Notes: generated from the sequence alone by a model not told the origin. 64,000 nt of DNA from Fontibacterium subtropicum (GCA_965235415.1 CBDDXD010000003.1:1-64000); one strand, 5' to 3'; counted from the stretch's first letter, positions 27,801-35,956 are shown. Made by a program: numbers and translations.

Positions 27801-27891
27801 CGATGCTAACTTCTTAAAAGATAGCTCCACAAATAATTTTACAATAACTAATACTGGAAGCGTAACAAGCCAATCATTAAGTCCGTTCTAA
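24870..27891 (+). CDS. Large multidomain surface protein (hairpin repeats, Ig-like, chitobiase-C-like repeats, LamG), one frameshift
   Basis: The N-terminal frame (24870-25505) and the long frame ending at 27891 join if one T is removed from the T6 run at 25494-25499 ('SYQLFLDKYWINAVEA'). The repaired product is about 1006 residues. Signal peptide: residues 1-24, cut after 'FTVFA'. Then three repeats of about 35 residues with 'FGDSSLFVTPVYNQFGQLSG'-type beta hairpins, and an alternating-hydrophobic region (to about residue 370) that could form a beta-barrel. An Ig-like domain follows ('TSSNTSVATISGSTVTIVANG'-type Big repeat, quoted in parts), then two chitobiase/Fn3-like repeats ('TIYYTIDGSTPTT', 'AIYYTIDGSTPTT'). 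A C-terminal LamG/concanavalin-like domain ('GDFTIEFWVNLNS', 'GAWVHVAAVR', 'KLYKNGVLVGSA') completes it. Carbohydrate or surface binding is inferred. It is the main cargo of the tRNA island. Confidence 0.85.
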
Positions 27892-27923
27892 TTCTAGTGA
27901 TAATTAATAATAAAGTTGTTTGA

Positions 27924-28013
27924 TTAACTATGAAGAACTTGTACTGCTTGGTTTGTAACGTTTCCAGTAGCACTAGCAGAAGGCCCAGCGATATTAGTAT
28001 TACTAGGAGCTGT
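27924..28013 (-). pseudogene. Short coding fragment (GPSASATGNVTNQAVQVL type)
   Basis: An open stretch of 29 codons between stops, without a start, reading TAPSNTNIAG then PSASATGNVT then NQAVQVLHS. The small-residue composition and the 'SATGNVTNQAVQVL' wording recall structural or attachment proteins of marine phages, from memory only. Probably the remnant of a lost cargo gene. Confidence 0.35.
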
Positions 28014-28147
28014 TTAATTTAAGAACTACTATGTTTATATTTCTAAAAATCTAAACCCCAAAGTAGATAGTAACATCAATAATAAATTTCCTAATTTCAA
28101 ATCTATATAATTTTTTATAGCTCAACGATTAATTGAGCCTCCTAAAA

Positions 28148-28169
28148 GCGATCACAATCTGATCACAGT
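28148..28169 (+). repeat. 22-bp terminal repeat, right copy
   Basis: GCGATCACAAT then CTGATCACAGT, one mismatch from the left copy at 22680-22701 and in the same orientation. It lies 85 bp inside attR. It has the same double GATCACA at an 11-bp period. Confidence 0.7.
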
Positions 28170-28254
28170 GAGCACAGTAAAATAGATATTTGACAAGATT
28201 CTTTGAATATGTTTTTGTTGATATAGAAAGAAAGGGCAAGCTCCAGGGGTCACG

Positions 28255-28307
28255 GCGCAGGACTCATAAGCCTGAGGTCGGTGGTTCGATCCCACTTCCC
28301 GCTACCA
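28255..28307 (+). repeat. attR: 53-bp direct repeat of the tRNA-Met 3' part
   Basis: Identical to 22583-22635 but not preceded by a functional tRNA 5' half, so it is an attachment-site scar and not a tRNA gene. The chromosomal nitrilase-like gene resumes 15 bp later. Confidence 0.95.
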
Positions 28308-28322
28308 AATACACTAGTTATT

Positions 28323-29120
28323 ATGTTTAATGTTTCGTGCATTCAACTCACATCAGATAATAATGTTTTTTCTAACTTAGAAAAAACCACAGATTTAATA
28401 ATTGGTTCTATTAAGAAAAAAGCTGATTTAATTATTACACCAGAAAATACTTCTTTATTTACATTAGATCACAGAGAGCTTTTAGAAAAAGCAGAGAAAA
28501 TGAATAATAATTTTTTTTTAGAATCAATAAGTAGAATTTCAAAAAGTTATAAAAAGTGGATTTTGATTGGATCATTACCAATAAAGTTATCTAAAAAGTT
28601 ATTAGCAAACAGATCTGTGCTTTTTAATCCAAATGGAAAAATTGCAAACTACTATGACAAAATTCATATGTTCGATGTTAAACTTTCAAAAAAAGAAAAA
28701 TATGAAGAATCTAAAAAATTTTTAGCCGGTAAAAAGAAAGTTCTAGTAAGATTACCATGGGGCTTATTAGGCTTTAGCATTTGCTACGATATTCGTTTTC
28801 CAAATTTATATAGAGAGCTTGCAAAAAAGGGTGCAATTTTTATGACTGTTCCATCAGCTTTTACAAAAACAACTGGTGAAAAACATTGGCATACTTTATT
28901 AAAAGCAAGAGCTATTGAAAATTTTTCTTATATATTTGCAGCTGCACAAACAGGCAAGCATTACAACGATAGATTAACATACGGTCATTCTCTAATTATT
29001 TCTCCAGATGGTAAAATATTAAAAGAAAAAGAAAAGGGAGAAGGTTTTATTATTGCAAGAATTGATGAGAATCTTCCAAAGAAATTAAGAGCTAAGATTC
29101 CAAGTCTTAAGTCTAATTAA
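28323..29120 (+). CDS. Carbon-nitrogen hydrolase (Nit1/Nit2 type)
   Basis: 265-residue nitrilase-superfamily amidase. The catalytic triad is visible: Glu in 'DLIITPENTSLF' near 41, Lys in 'YYDKIHMFDVKL' near 113, and Cys in 'GFSICYDIRFPNLYRELA' near 151. The wording fits the Nit1/Nit2 branch, which removes deaminated glutathione or omega-amido acids. I use the ATG at 28323; an upstream in-frame start at 28281 would translate the attR tRNA scar. It is the first chromosomal gene after the island. Confidence 0.92.
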   Translation: MFNVSCIQLTSDNNVFSNLEKTTDLIIGSIKKKADLIITPENTSLFTLDHRELLEKAEKMNNNFFLESISRISKSYKKWILIGSLPIKLSKKLLANRSVLFNPNGKIANYYDKIHMFDVKLSKKEKYEESKKFLAGKKKVLVRLPWGLLGFSICYDIRFPNLYRELAKKGAIFMTVPSAFTKTTGEKHWHTLLKARAIENFSYIFAAAQTGKHYNDRLTYGHSLIISPDGKILKEKEKGEGFIIARIDENLPKKLRAKIPSLKSN

Positions 29121-29515
29121 TATTTTTTATAGCTTTTTACTTCAGAAATATTTGATTTTGTTAGTCTGTTAATCTTATTTTTAACCCGCGATCTATCATC
29201 GTTAGTAAAATATACTGCTCTTGCGAGTTTTATAAATTTATCTTTAAAATTCCTTTTTCTTTCGCAATCTCTAATATCGTCCTCGATTTTCCACAATTTT
29301 AGATTAACTGTCTTAAGTTTTTTGTATAATTTTGTAAGTGATTTAGATTTTTCAATATTTTCGTTAACAGTTTCTTGTAAAGAGCTTAGTTCCTTTAAGA
29401 TAATATTTCTTTTAGTTTTATCTTTGATTTTATTTTTTTTTATCTCAAGAATTGAGATTTTATCAAATAATTCTCCAGCAGATATTTCAGAGTAAATTTT
29501 TTTTGTAATTTCCAT
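29117..29515 (-). CDS. DUF6165 family protein
   Basis: 132 residues, mostly helical and lysine-rich. The pattern 'SAGELFDKISILEIKKNKI' (N-terminus), 'LKLWKIEDDIRDCERKRNF' and 'RAVYFTNDDRSRVKNKIN' matches DUF6165, found next to LPS and surface-polysaccharide genes. No activity is known to me. It overlaps the nitrilase gene by 4 bp at its 3' end and is divergent from the heptosyltransferase. Confidence 0.75.
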   Translation of the reverse strand: MEITKKIYSEISAGELFDKISILEIKKNKIKDKTKRNIILKELSSLQETVNENIEKSKSLTKLYKKLKTVNLKLWKIEDDIRDCERKRNFKDKFIKLARAVYFTNDDRSRVKNKINRLTKSNISEVKSYKKY

Positions 29516-29544
29516 AATTAATCAATAATGTTCTTTTATAATAT

Positions 29545-30456
29545 ATGTCAAATATTTTAATAATAAAACTTGGCTCTCTTGGTGATGTTGTGCAAATTTC
29601 CGGAGCTTTAAGAGATATAAGAGAGCACCATAAGAATGAAAAAATCACAATCTTAACCACTTCAAAATATTTGAATTTATTTAAAAATTGTCCTTATGTT
29701 GATCACTGCTTAGAAGACGAGAGACTTCCAAGGTATAATTTATTTTATCTTTTAAGATTAAAAAAAATCATAAATTCTTTAAACTTTAATAAAGTTTATG
29801 ATTTACAAAATTCTAATAGAACAAATTTTTACAGACAATTTCTTTTTAATATAAAAGATTGGTCATCTTCTAAAGATATACAGGAAAATAAATATAATAA
29901 TTCTGTATTGCAAAGATTTGATGAACAATTAAAAAAATCAAATATTCAAACTTATTATACTTTAAAGCCAGATTTTAGCTGGGCTGCAGAACATGCCAAA
30001 AATTATAAACTTGATACTAATAAAAAATATATTTTATTTTTTCCTTTTTGTTCTAAAGATTTAACTCACAAAAGATGGCCTTATTTTTCTGAATTGATAA
30101 GTTTGATAAAACAAAATCATCCTGAATATGAACTAGTAGTTGCACCAGGTCCAGGTGAGATAGAAGAAGCCAAAAGTTTAAATGTTAAAGTCGCTTTAAA
30201 TAATAACTTAGCATTAAATTTTTTTGAACTTGCATCTCTAATAAAAAAATCACATCTGGTTATTGCAAATGATACGGGGCCCGCTCATATGGCGGCTCAT
30301 TTAGGCGCTAAAGGTTTTACATTATTTGGTCCACATACCACTCCTGAAAAAGTTTCAATCGAAAGAGAAAAATTTATTGCATTGCAAACTACGGATTTAA
30401 AATCTCTTTTAGCTGACAGAGTTTATGCTTTAATTAAAAGTTCTATTATAAGTTAA
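29545..30456 (+). CDS. Glycosyltransferase family 9 (heptosyltransferase-like)
   Basis: 303 residues of the GT9 ADP-heptose:LPS heptosyltransferase type. The N-terminal 'ILIIKLGSLGDVVQISGALRDI' (in parts) and the C-terminal donor-binding 'SHLVIANDTGPAHMAAHLGAKGFTLFGPHTTPEK' (in parts, near residue 235) are characteristic. It probably adds a sugar to the LPS core. The convergent GT4 gene overlaps its last bases. Confidence 0.9.
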   Translation: MSNILIIKLGSLGDVVQISGALRDIREHHKNEKITILTTSKYLNLFKNCPYVDHCLEDERLPRYNLFYLLRLKKIINSLNFNKVYDLQNSNRTNFYRQFLFNIKDWSSSKDIQENKYNNSVLQRFDEQLKKSNIQTYYTLKPDFSWAAEHAKNYKLDTNKKYILFFPFCSKDLTHKRWPYFSELISLIKQNHPEYELVVAPGPGEIEEAKSLNVKVALNNNLALNFFELASLIKKSHLVIANDTGPAHMAAHLGAKGFTLFGPHTTPEKVSIEREKFIALQTTDLKSLLADRVYALIKSSIIS

Positions 30457-31544
30457 GAAGATTTGCGTATTTTTTAATTACTTCTTTCCAATAAAATTGT
30501 TTCGAAAATTCCTTTGCATTTTTTCCAAGTTCTAAATATTTTTTATTTTGAATTAGATTTTTTAAAGCATCGTAAATTTCAGAGTGGTCATAACCATTAC
30601 ATTAATAAACCAGTTTTATTATGTTTGACCGCATCAGGAGTTCCGCCATCTTTACCGGCAATCGATGGTATTCCATAGCTTGCAGCTTCGATATAACTAA
30701 TTCCAAATCCTTCTACTGAAGTTCCTTCAATTCTTGATGGCATTAAAAAAATATTTGAGTTTTTAAGTAGTGCGTTTTTTAATTCCAAGTTGATATTTTT
30801 AAGAAAAGTAACATTATTTTCTAAATTAAGAGTTTTAGTTGTTTTTTTTAAGTTTTCTTCTTCATCTCCATTTCCAATAATTACATATTTAAAATTTGGG
30901 TAAATCGCTTGGATATTTTTTAAAGCCAATAAAGAAAAATCTATTCCTTTTCTTCTATCAAATCTTGAAACAGTGATGATTTTCACATCAGTATTTCCAA
31001 ATATATCTTTAGCTCGCTGATCTGACTCAGAGCCGATAGTTTGAGGCTCGTTAATGCCAGGATTTATCACATGTATGCTTGAATTTTTGCAACCTTTTTC
31101 AGTTGCTAATTTTTTTGTAAATTCTGAATTTGCAATAATGTACTTAGCCTTAGTTAAGGAGCTAATAGATCTTTTATTTACAAAACTTCCAAGTGGATGA
31201 TTAATTTCTTTTCCATGGATAAGACATAATATACTAATTTTATCTGATATATTTTCAGTGATTAATTCAATGCTTTTCCAATGATCAGCAATGATAGCTT
31301 TAATTGGATTATTTTTTATAATTTCTTTAAGAAGATTAAATTTTCTATATTTTTTTAATATTTTAAGTCCTCCCATTCTATTAGTTTCAAAATTATTTTT
31401 TTTATCGTACTCTTCATCACCCGCGAATGAGTTTGCCAAAACTTTAATTGGATGAAGATTGTTTAGATGAATTGCTAGACCACCAATTAAACTTTGCATT
31501 CCACCAATTTCTGGCGGATAGCTTCTTGTTGTGATAATTATCAT
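30446..31544 (-). CDS. Glycosyltransferase family 4, one single-base insertion
   Basis: GT-B glycosyltransferase. The open part (30597-31544) has the N-terminal 'RSYPPEIGGMQSLIGGLA' and the donor-binding region 'VSRFDRRKGIDFSLLALKNI', 'MPSRIEGTSVEGFGISYIEAASYG'-type (in parts) with the E-x7-E motif. It stops prematurely after 'HNKTGLLM'. Deleting one base at 30602-30603 continues the frame as 'GLLCNGYDHSEIYDALKNLI' through 'FYWKEVIKKYANLLNL' to a stop at 30446, giving about 365 residues, normal for GT4. The conserved tail indicates a recent or artificial break. It probably acts with the GT9 neighbour on LPS or another surface glycan. Confidence 0.85.
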
Positions 31545-31548
31545 TTAA

Positions 31549-32103
31549 TTATCTTTTCCATTTTATATTGCAGCCCATACTTGGAAATTGTTGCTTTGGT
31601 CCATTTGAAGTTTTTGCTATTAATTCCATTGCATTTAAAAGATCATTCTTTCTTTCTAATGTTGGTTTAAGATTTCTCATTTCTCTAATTCTACCGCGAT
31701 ATTGTAGTTCATTATTTTTGTTATAACCAAAAAAATCAGGAGTACATACCGCTCCGTAATTTTGAGCAATTTCTTGGGTTTCGTCATATAAATATGGAAA
31801 TTTAAAATTATTTATTTTTGAAAATTTTTTCATATTTTCAAAACTATCCTCTGGATAATTATTTACATCATTTGACATTATTGCGACTGAATTAATTCCA
31901 AGTTTTGATATTTTGTTAGTCACATCTACTAATTCTTCAATTATAGCTTTTACATAAGGACAGTGGTTACATATAAACATAATTAAGATCCCATTTAGAC
32001 CTTTAACATCTTTAAGTGAAATAAATGTGCCTTCAGTAGATTTTAATTTAAATTCTTTTATTTTTTCTCCAAAATTGCATACGGGTGTTTCTGTAAGAGA
32101 CAT
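31549..32103 (-). CDS. Thioredoxin-fold protein (AhpC/TSA-like, CxxC variant)
   Basis: 184 residues. 'LIMFICNHCPYVKAIIEELVD' (in parts, near residue 39) carries a CNHC active-site pair, with 'CTPDFFGYNKNNELQYRGRI' near 118. This is the family often annotated as thioredoxin family / AhpC-TSA with the redox motif CxxCPYVKA. No signal peptide, so probably cytoplasmic. It lies 4 bp from the GT4 gene on the same strand. Confidence 0.88.
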   Translation of the reverse strand: MSLTETPVCNFGEKIKEFKLKSTEGTFISLKDVKGLNGILIMFICNHCPYVKAIIEELVDVTNKISKLGINSVAIMSNDVNNYPEDSFENMKKFSKINNFKFPYLYDETQEIAQNYGAVCTPDFFGYNKNNELQYRGRIREMRNLKPTLERKNDLLNAMELIAKTSNGPKQQFPSMGCNIKWKR

Positions 32104-32144
32104 AATTTTATTTTACTATTTGGAATATTTGTTATGAATATAAC

Positions 32145-32663
32145 ATGATTTTTGAACTGGGTAATAAAAGATTAAAAAGTGAAGACAAATATTGGATTTC
32201 ACCAACCGCAAATGTAATTGGTGATGTTACTTTGAAAAAAGATTCTAGTGTTTGGTTTAATGCTGTTATTAGAGGAGACATTGAAAATATTACCGTAGGT
32301 GAGGGTAGTAATATTCAGGATAATTGTGTTCTTCATACTGATAAAGGTTACCCTTTAAAAATTGGTAAGATGGTAACAGTTGGTCACTTAGTAATGTTAC
32401 ATGGATGTACTATTATGGATAATAGTTTGATTGGTATTGGTTCAACAATTTTAAATAACAGTATCATTGGTAATAACTGTATTATTGGAGCTAATAGTTT
32501 AATTACCGAAGGAAAAATAATTCCCGATAATTCATTAGTTATGGGAAGTCCTGGAAAAGTAATCAGACAAGTCACTGAAGAAGAAAAAAAAGCAATTACT
32601 GAAAATGCTCAGCATTATATAGACAATTGGAAGAGATACGTAAAAGATTTAAAAAAAACTTAA
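32145..32663 (+). CDS. Gamma-type carbonic anhydrase-like protein
   Basis: 172-residue left-handed beta-helix protein made of hexapeptide repeats. The three zinc-ligand histidines are present in 'NCVLHTDKG' and 'VGHLVMLHGCTI' (about residues 66, 86 and 91). 'VWFNAVIRGDIENITVG' is the typical N-terminal block. Family members are carbonic anhydrases or complex I-associated subunits. The last 4 bp overlap the convergent flavin oxidase gene. Confidence 0.93.
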   Translation: MIFELGNKRLKSEDKYWISPTANVIGDVTLKKDSSVWFNAVIRGDIENITVGEGSNIQDNCVLHTDKGYPLKIGKMVTVGHLVMLHGCTIMDNSLIGIGSTILNNSIIGNNCIIGANSLITEGKIIPDNSLVMGSPGKVIRQVTEEEKKAITENAQHYIDNWKRYVKDLKKT

Positions 32664-33268
32664 GGAACTAGCCAACTACTTTTGTTCTCATCAAGTAAAA
32701 ATTTGGCACGTCGATGACCTTGTGAGGCTAAATATAGCCATTCAAAACTTTTAATTTTACTTTCAACAACGCAAAAATTTTTATAACCAACTTCACTTTT
32801 TTCTAGAGTTGGAAGATTACTACCCAAGTCTTTTGATAAGTCAGAGGCAGACTCATTAATTAAATCGCCAGGAGCTTGCGGAGATAGATAACATTTTCTG
32901 CTAATCATTTGTGTTTTAATCCATGCTTGTTTTGTAATTTCATTATCTTTATGAATAAAAGCGATTCCTTCAGCGCGAACCTGTATTTTTCTTTTCTTGC
33001 TATAAAATACAAAATAAATTTTTTTATTTTTTTTTAGATAATCAATTTTTGGTGACCTATAATCGGTGTGAAATCTTAAGATATTTTTATCTTTAAAAGC
33101 TCCTCTTAAAACAACAATTCTACCATCAGCTCCCTCTTCAGAATTAGCAATTACAACAGGTAATCTAAAGTCTTCATTTCTATCGACTACACCTCTTTGT
33201 AAGAGATTCCAGATTTCATCTAATATTAAATTAATATTATTATAATAATCAGGAATATCCTTAATCAC
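32660..33268 (-). CDS. Pyridoxamine 5'-phosphate oxidase family flavoprotein
   Basis: 202-residue split-barrel FMN protein. 'DGRIVVLRGAFKDKNILRFHTDYRSPKIDYL' (in parts, near residue 50) and 'IQVRAEGIAFI' near 95 fit the PNPOx-like fold. The C-terminus 'FEWLYLASQGHRRAKFLLDEN' (in parts) resembles the PdxH dimer tail but is not diagnostic. It could be a PdxH or a related FMN oxidase; a true pdxH call is uncertain. Confidence 0.8.
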   Translation of the reverse strand: MIKDIPDYYNNINLILDEIWNLLQRGVVDRNEDFRLPVVIANSEEGADGRIVVLRGAFKDKNILRFHTDYRSPKIDYLKKNKKIYFVFYSKKRKIQVRAEGIAFIHKDNEITKQAWIKTQMISRKCYLSPQAPGDLINESASDLSKDLGSNLPTLEKSEVGYKNFCVVESKIKSFEWLYLASQGHRRAKFLLDENKSSWLVP

Positions 33269-33278
33269 TCTTACTAAT

Positions 33279-34148
33279 TTATTTTTTTTTAAGTCGAGTA
33301 ATCAAACTTGATGTATCAAATCGATTGCCACCATTCTTTTGCACATCAGCATAGTAACCATCTATAATTTTAGTTATTGGAAGATCGGAACCATTATTTT
33401 TTGCCTCTTCCATGGCAATACCTAAATCTTTTCTCATCCAGTCAACTGCAAAACCGAAATCAAATTTATCTTGAATCATTGTTTTGTATCTATTTTCCAT
33501 TTGCCAAGATTGAGCAGCTCCTTTTGATATTACTTCAATAACATCCTCCATATTTAATCCAGCATTTTGACCAAATCGAATGCCTTCAGATAAACCTTGT
33601 ACCAATCCAACAATACAAATCTGATTAACCATTTTTGCAAGTTGTCCACTTCCTGCAGGCCCTAATACTTTCATTTTTTTGCTATAACATTTGATGATAT
33701 CTTGAGCTTTTTCAAAATCTTTATTTTCTCCGCCAATCATTACTGTTAGCTGACCGTTTTCTGCCCCAGCTTGACCACCAGAAACAGGGGCATCTAAAAA
33801 GCCAAATCCTTTTTCTTTTGCTGCATTAAATAATTCACGAGCAATTTTTGCAGATGCAGTAGTATTATCAATAAATACTGCACCTTTTTTTATTGAATGA
33901 AATGCTCCTTGAGTTCCTAATGTTACTTCTTTTAAATCGTTATCGTTACCAACGCAGCAAAATACATAATCAGAATCTTTACTTGCCTCTTTTGGAGTTT
34001 TTGCAAATTTTCCACCAAATTCTTTAACCCATTTTTCAGCTTTTGCAGTTGTTCGGTTATAAACCGTAACGTCATGACCTGCTTTTGCTATATGACGTGC
34101 CATTGGATAACCCATCACTCCTAGACCTAAAAAAGTAACTTTAGCCAT
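33279..34148 (-). CDS. 3-hydroxyisobutyrate dehydrogenase-family oxidoreductase
   Basis: 289 residues of the beta-hydroxyacid dehydrogenase family. The Rossmann motif is 'FLGLGVMGYPMARHIAKAG'. The substrate signature is 'FLDAPVSGGQAGAENGQLTVM' (in parts, near residue 117), and the catalytic Lys is in 'GSGQLAKMVNQI' near 171. Substrates could be 3-hydroxyisobutyrate, tartronate semialdehyde (serine/glycolate metabolism) or similar. The ATG at 34148 is preferred over a TTG one codon upstream. It is divergent from rpoZ. Confidence 0.9.
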   Translation of the reverse strand: MAKVTFLGLGVMGYPMARHIAKAGHDVTVYNRTTAKAEKWVKEFGGKFAKTPKEASKDSDYVFCCVGNDNDLKEVTLGTQGAFHSIKKGAVFIDNTTASAKIARELFNAAKEKGFGFLDAPVSGGQAGAENGQLTVMIGGENKDFEKAQDIIKCYSKKMKVLGPAGSGQLAKMVNQICIVGLVQGLSEGIRFGQNAGLNMEDVIEVISKGAAQSWQMENRYKTMIQDKFDFGFAVDWMRKDLGIAMEEAKNNGSDLPITKIIDGYYADVQKNGGNRFDTSSLITRLKKK

Positions 34149-34257
34149 CAATACTCCTATTAATCGTTTGTTAAATTAATTGCTTATATATCCTTGTTAA
34201 ATCTTTATAAAAACTTGATTTATTTAAGCTTTAAGACTAAAAGGGTCAATTCAAATT

Positions 34258-34722
34258 ATGGCACGAGTAACCGTTGAGGACTGTTTACAGCAAGTTGATA
34301 ATCAATACGATTTAGTCATTTTGGCTAAAGAAAGAACTTTGCAATTGGGAGTAGGCGATGCACCACAAGTTCCAGTGGATAATGATAAACGAACAGTTTT
34401 AGCTTTAAGAGAAATTGCTGAAAAAAAAGTTGCAGTAAAAGACTTAGAAGAATCCACAATTGATCGTATGAGAGATCATCCAGACGATGCTATTGAACAG
34501 GAGGATTTTGATAGTCCAGATGGAGATTCCTTTGAAGATTTATATCAAGGGGAAGTTTCAAAATCAGGTCAAGCAATACTTCCATCTAAAAGATCTAGAA
34601 AAATTCCAGAACCAAAAGCTGGAGCAGAAAATGAAGTTATCGAGGCGGATGACGATGATCTTGATGATGATATAGCTTTAGATACAGCTCCTGAAAAAGA
34701 AGCTACTGAAGACAAGGCTTAG
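34258..34722 (+). CDS. rpoZ: RNA polymerase omega subunit with long acidic tail
   Basis: The N-terminal 65 residues ('MARVTVEDCLQQVDNQYDLVILAKERTLQL' in parts, then 'DKRTVLALREIAEKKV') match omega, which helps beta' folding and assembly. The protein continues to 154 residues with a tail extremely rich in Asp and Glu (for example 'IEADDDDLDDDIALDTAPEKE' in parts). Many omegas are about 70-110 residues and alphaproteobacterial ones are longer, so the tail is long but not unprecedented. No spoT neighbour here. Confidence 0.92.
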   Translation: MARVTVEDCLQQVDNQYDLVILAKERTLQLGVGDAPQVPVDNDKRTVLALREIAEKKVAVKDLEESTIDRMRDHPDDAIEQEDFDSPDGDSFEDLYQGEVSKSGQAILPSKRSRKIPEPKAGAENEVIEADDDDLDDDIALDTAPEKEATEDKA

Positions 34723-35883
34723 TTAAATCTTAATTTTAAAATCTTTTAAAATCTTTTTTCTGTGTTGATCTAGCTCAGGAATTTCACCACGTGTTTTTGG
34801 ATCTTTGTAATTAGACATTTTAATTGGATTTCCAGCCATCTTAAATTTTCCAATTTTTTTATGATCTGAACTTACAATCATATTTCTAAATATAATCTGT
34901 GGATTTTCTACAGCTTGTTTAATATTATAAATAGGGCCACAGGGAATACTCATTTTAGTAAATAATTTAATCCAGTGATCGGTTACTTCATTAACTAAAT
35001 ATTTTTCTAAAATTATTTTTAAATCTTCAGCGTTTGTATTTCTAAGTTTGTTACTTATAAATCTTTTATCTTTAATATATTCTTTACAGTTTAAAGTATT
35101 ACAAAGATTTTCAAATAATTTATCATTGCCAGCAGCAATAATAATAAAACTATCTTTTGTTTTATAAGCTTCAAAGGGAGCTATTGAAGGGTGACGTGAA
35201 CCCATAGGTTTTGGAATTTCACCATTACTAAAATATCGTGCAATTGCATTTTCCAAAATCGCAATTTGACAATCAAGCATTGACACATCAATCTTTGTAC
35301 CTTTTCCTGTTTTTTCTCTATCAAACAAAGCTGCATTGATCCCAATTGTAGTAAAAAGTCCTGCAGTAATATCACCAATAGATGTTCCAACTCTTGTTGG
35401 TTTTCCATCAGGCTGTCCCGTCACACTCATAAGACCACCCATTCCCTGTACAACCATATCATAAGCTGGCAAACTCTTTAAAGGACCTGTTTGTCCAAAT
35501 CCAGAAGCTGATGCGTAAATTAACCTTGGATATTTTTTCTTTAAAACATTCCAGGAGTATCCCCATTTATCTAATGTGCCTGGTCTAAAATTTTCAACTA
35601 ATACATCTGCTTTTGATAATATTTTTTCAAATATTTTTTTATCATTTTTACTTTTTAAATTTAGAGCGATACTTTCTTTACCTCTATTAAGAGACATAAA
35701 ATAAGCTGAATAATCTTTAATAAATGGACCAAAACTTCTACTGTCGTCCCCTGTTTCTGGAGCTTCTACTTTTATTACCCTTGCACCAAGGTCGGATAGA
35801 ACCATAGTACAATAAGGACCAACTAAAACCCTTGTTAAATCTAGTACTATAATACCTTTTAATGGACCTGAATTATTTTTCAT
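34723..35883 (-). CDS. CaiB/BaiF-type (class III) CoA-transferase
   Basis: 386 residues from the ATG at 35883; an earlier in-frame start would add 12 residues with no homology. The opening 'GPLKGIIVLDLTRVLVGPYCTMVLSDLGARVIKVE' (in parts), 'SLNRGKESIALNLKSK' and 'SIGDITAGLFTTIG', which carries the catalytic Asp, identify the class III family that moves CoA between carboxylic acids. It is divergent from a TRAP operon that ends in malonyl-CoA decarboxylase, so it may activate the imported dicarboxylate. The substrate is inferred only. Confidence 0.9.
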   Translation of the reverse strand: MKNNSGPLKGIIVLDLTRVLVGPYCTMVLSDLGARVIKVEAPETGDDSRSFGPFIKDYSAYFMSLNRGKESIALNLKSKNDKKIFEKILSKADVLVENFRPGTLDKWGYSWNVLKKKYPRLIYASASGFGQTGPLKSLPAYDMVVQGMGGLMSVTGQPDGKPTRVGTSIGDITAGLFTTIGINAALFDREKTGKGTKIDVSMLDCQIAILENAIARYFSNGEIPKPMGSRHPSIAPFEAYKTKDSFIIIAAGNDKLFENLCNTLNCKEYIKDKRFISNKLRNTNAEDLKIILEKYLVNEVTDHWIKLFTKMSIPCGPIYNIKQAVENPQIIFRNMIVSSDHKKIGKFKMAGNPIKMSNYKDPKTRGEIPELDQHRKKILKDFKIKI

Positions 35884-35956
35884 CCAAAGAATATTACATT
35901 GACAAAGAACAACATTCAAATCACAATATTTACTTAAACAAATTTAAGGGGAGATC

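Larger units (their letters stand above)
27892..28254. other. Gene-poor right end of the island
   Basis: 363 bp without an intact gene. It contains a 30-codon minus-strand fragment (27924-28013), a short hairpin GCTCAA-N7-TTGAGC at 28120-28138, the right copy of the 22-bp terminal repeat, and at 28234-28261 a stretch that matches the 5' half of the tRNA-Met gene at 19 of 28 positions without gaps. Confidence 0.7.
22583..28307 (+). mobile_element. tRNA-Met integrated element (about 5.7 kb genomic island)
   Basis: The 3' 53 bases of tRNA-Met recur exactly at 28255-28307, the classic outcome of tyrosine-recombinase integration into a tRNA 3' end. Between the copies lie an integrase locus next to the tRNA, a truncated nucleosidase, a TetR regulator and a roughly 1006-residue surface protein, plus a 22-bp repeat near both ends. 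Gene density is lower than in the surrounding chromosome. No replication, transfer or defence genes are visible. Confidence 0.93.

Noticed and set aside
28255..28307. Second tRNA-Met gene
   Set aside because: Only the 3' 53 bases are intact; the 5' half is degenerate (19 of 28) and cannot form the acceptor and D stems.
28281..28322. N-terminal extension of the nitrilase-like protein (start at 28281)
   Set aside because: It would translate the attR tRNA scar; homology begins at the ATG at 28323.
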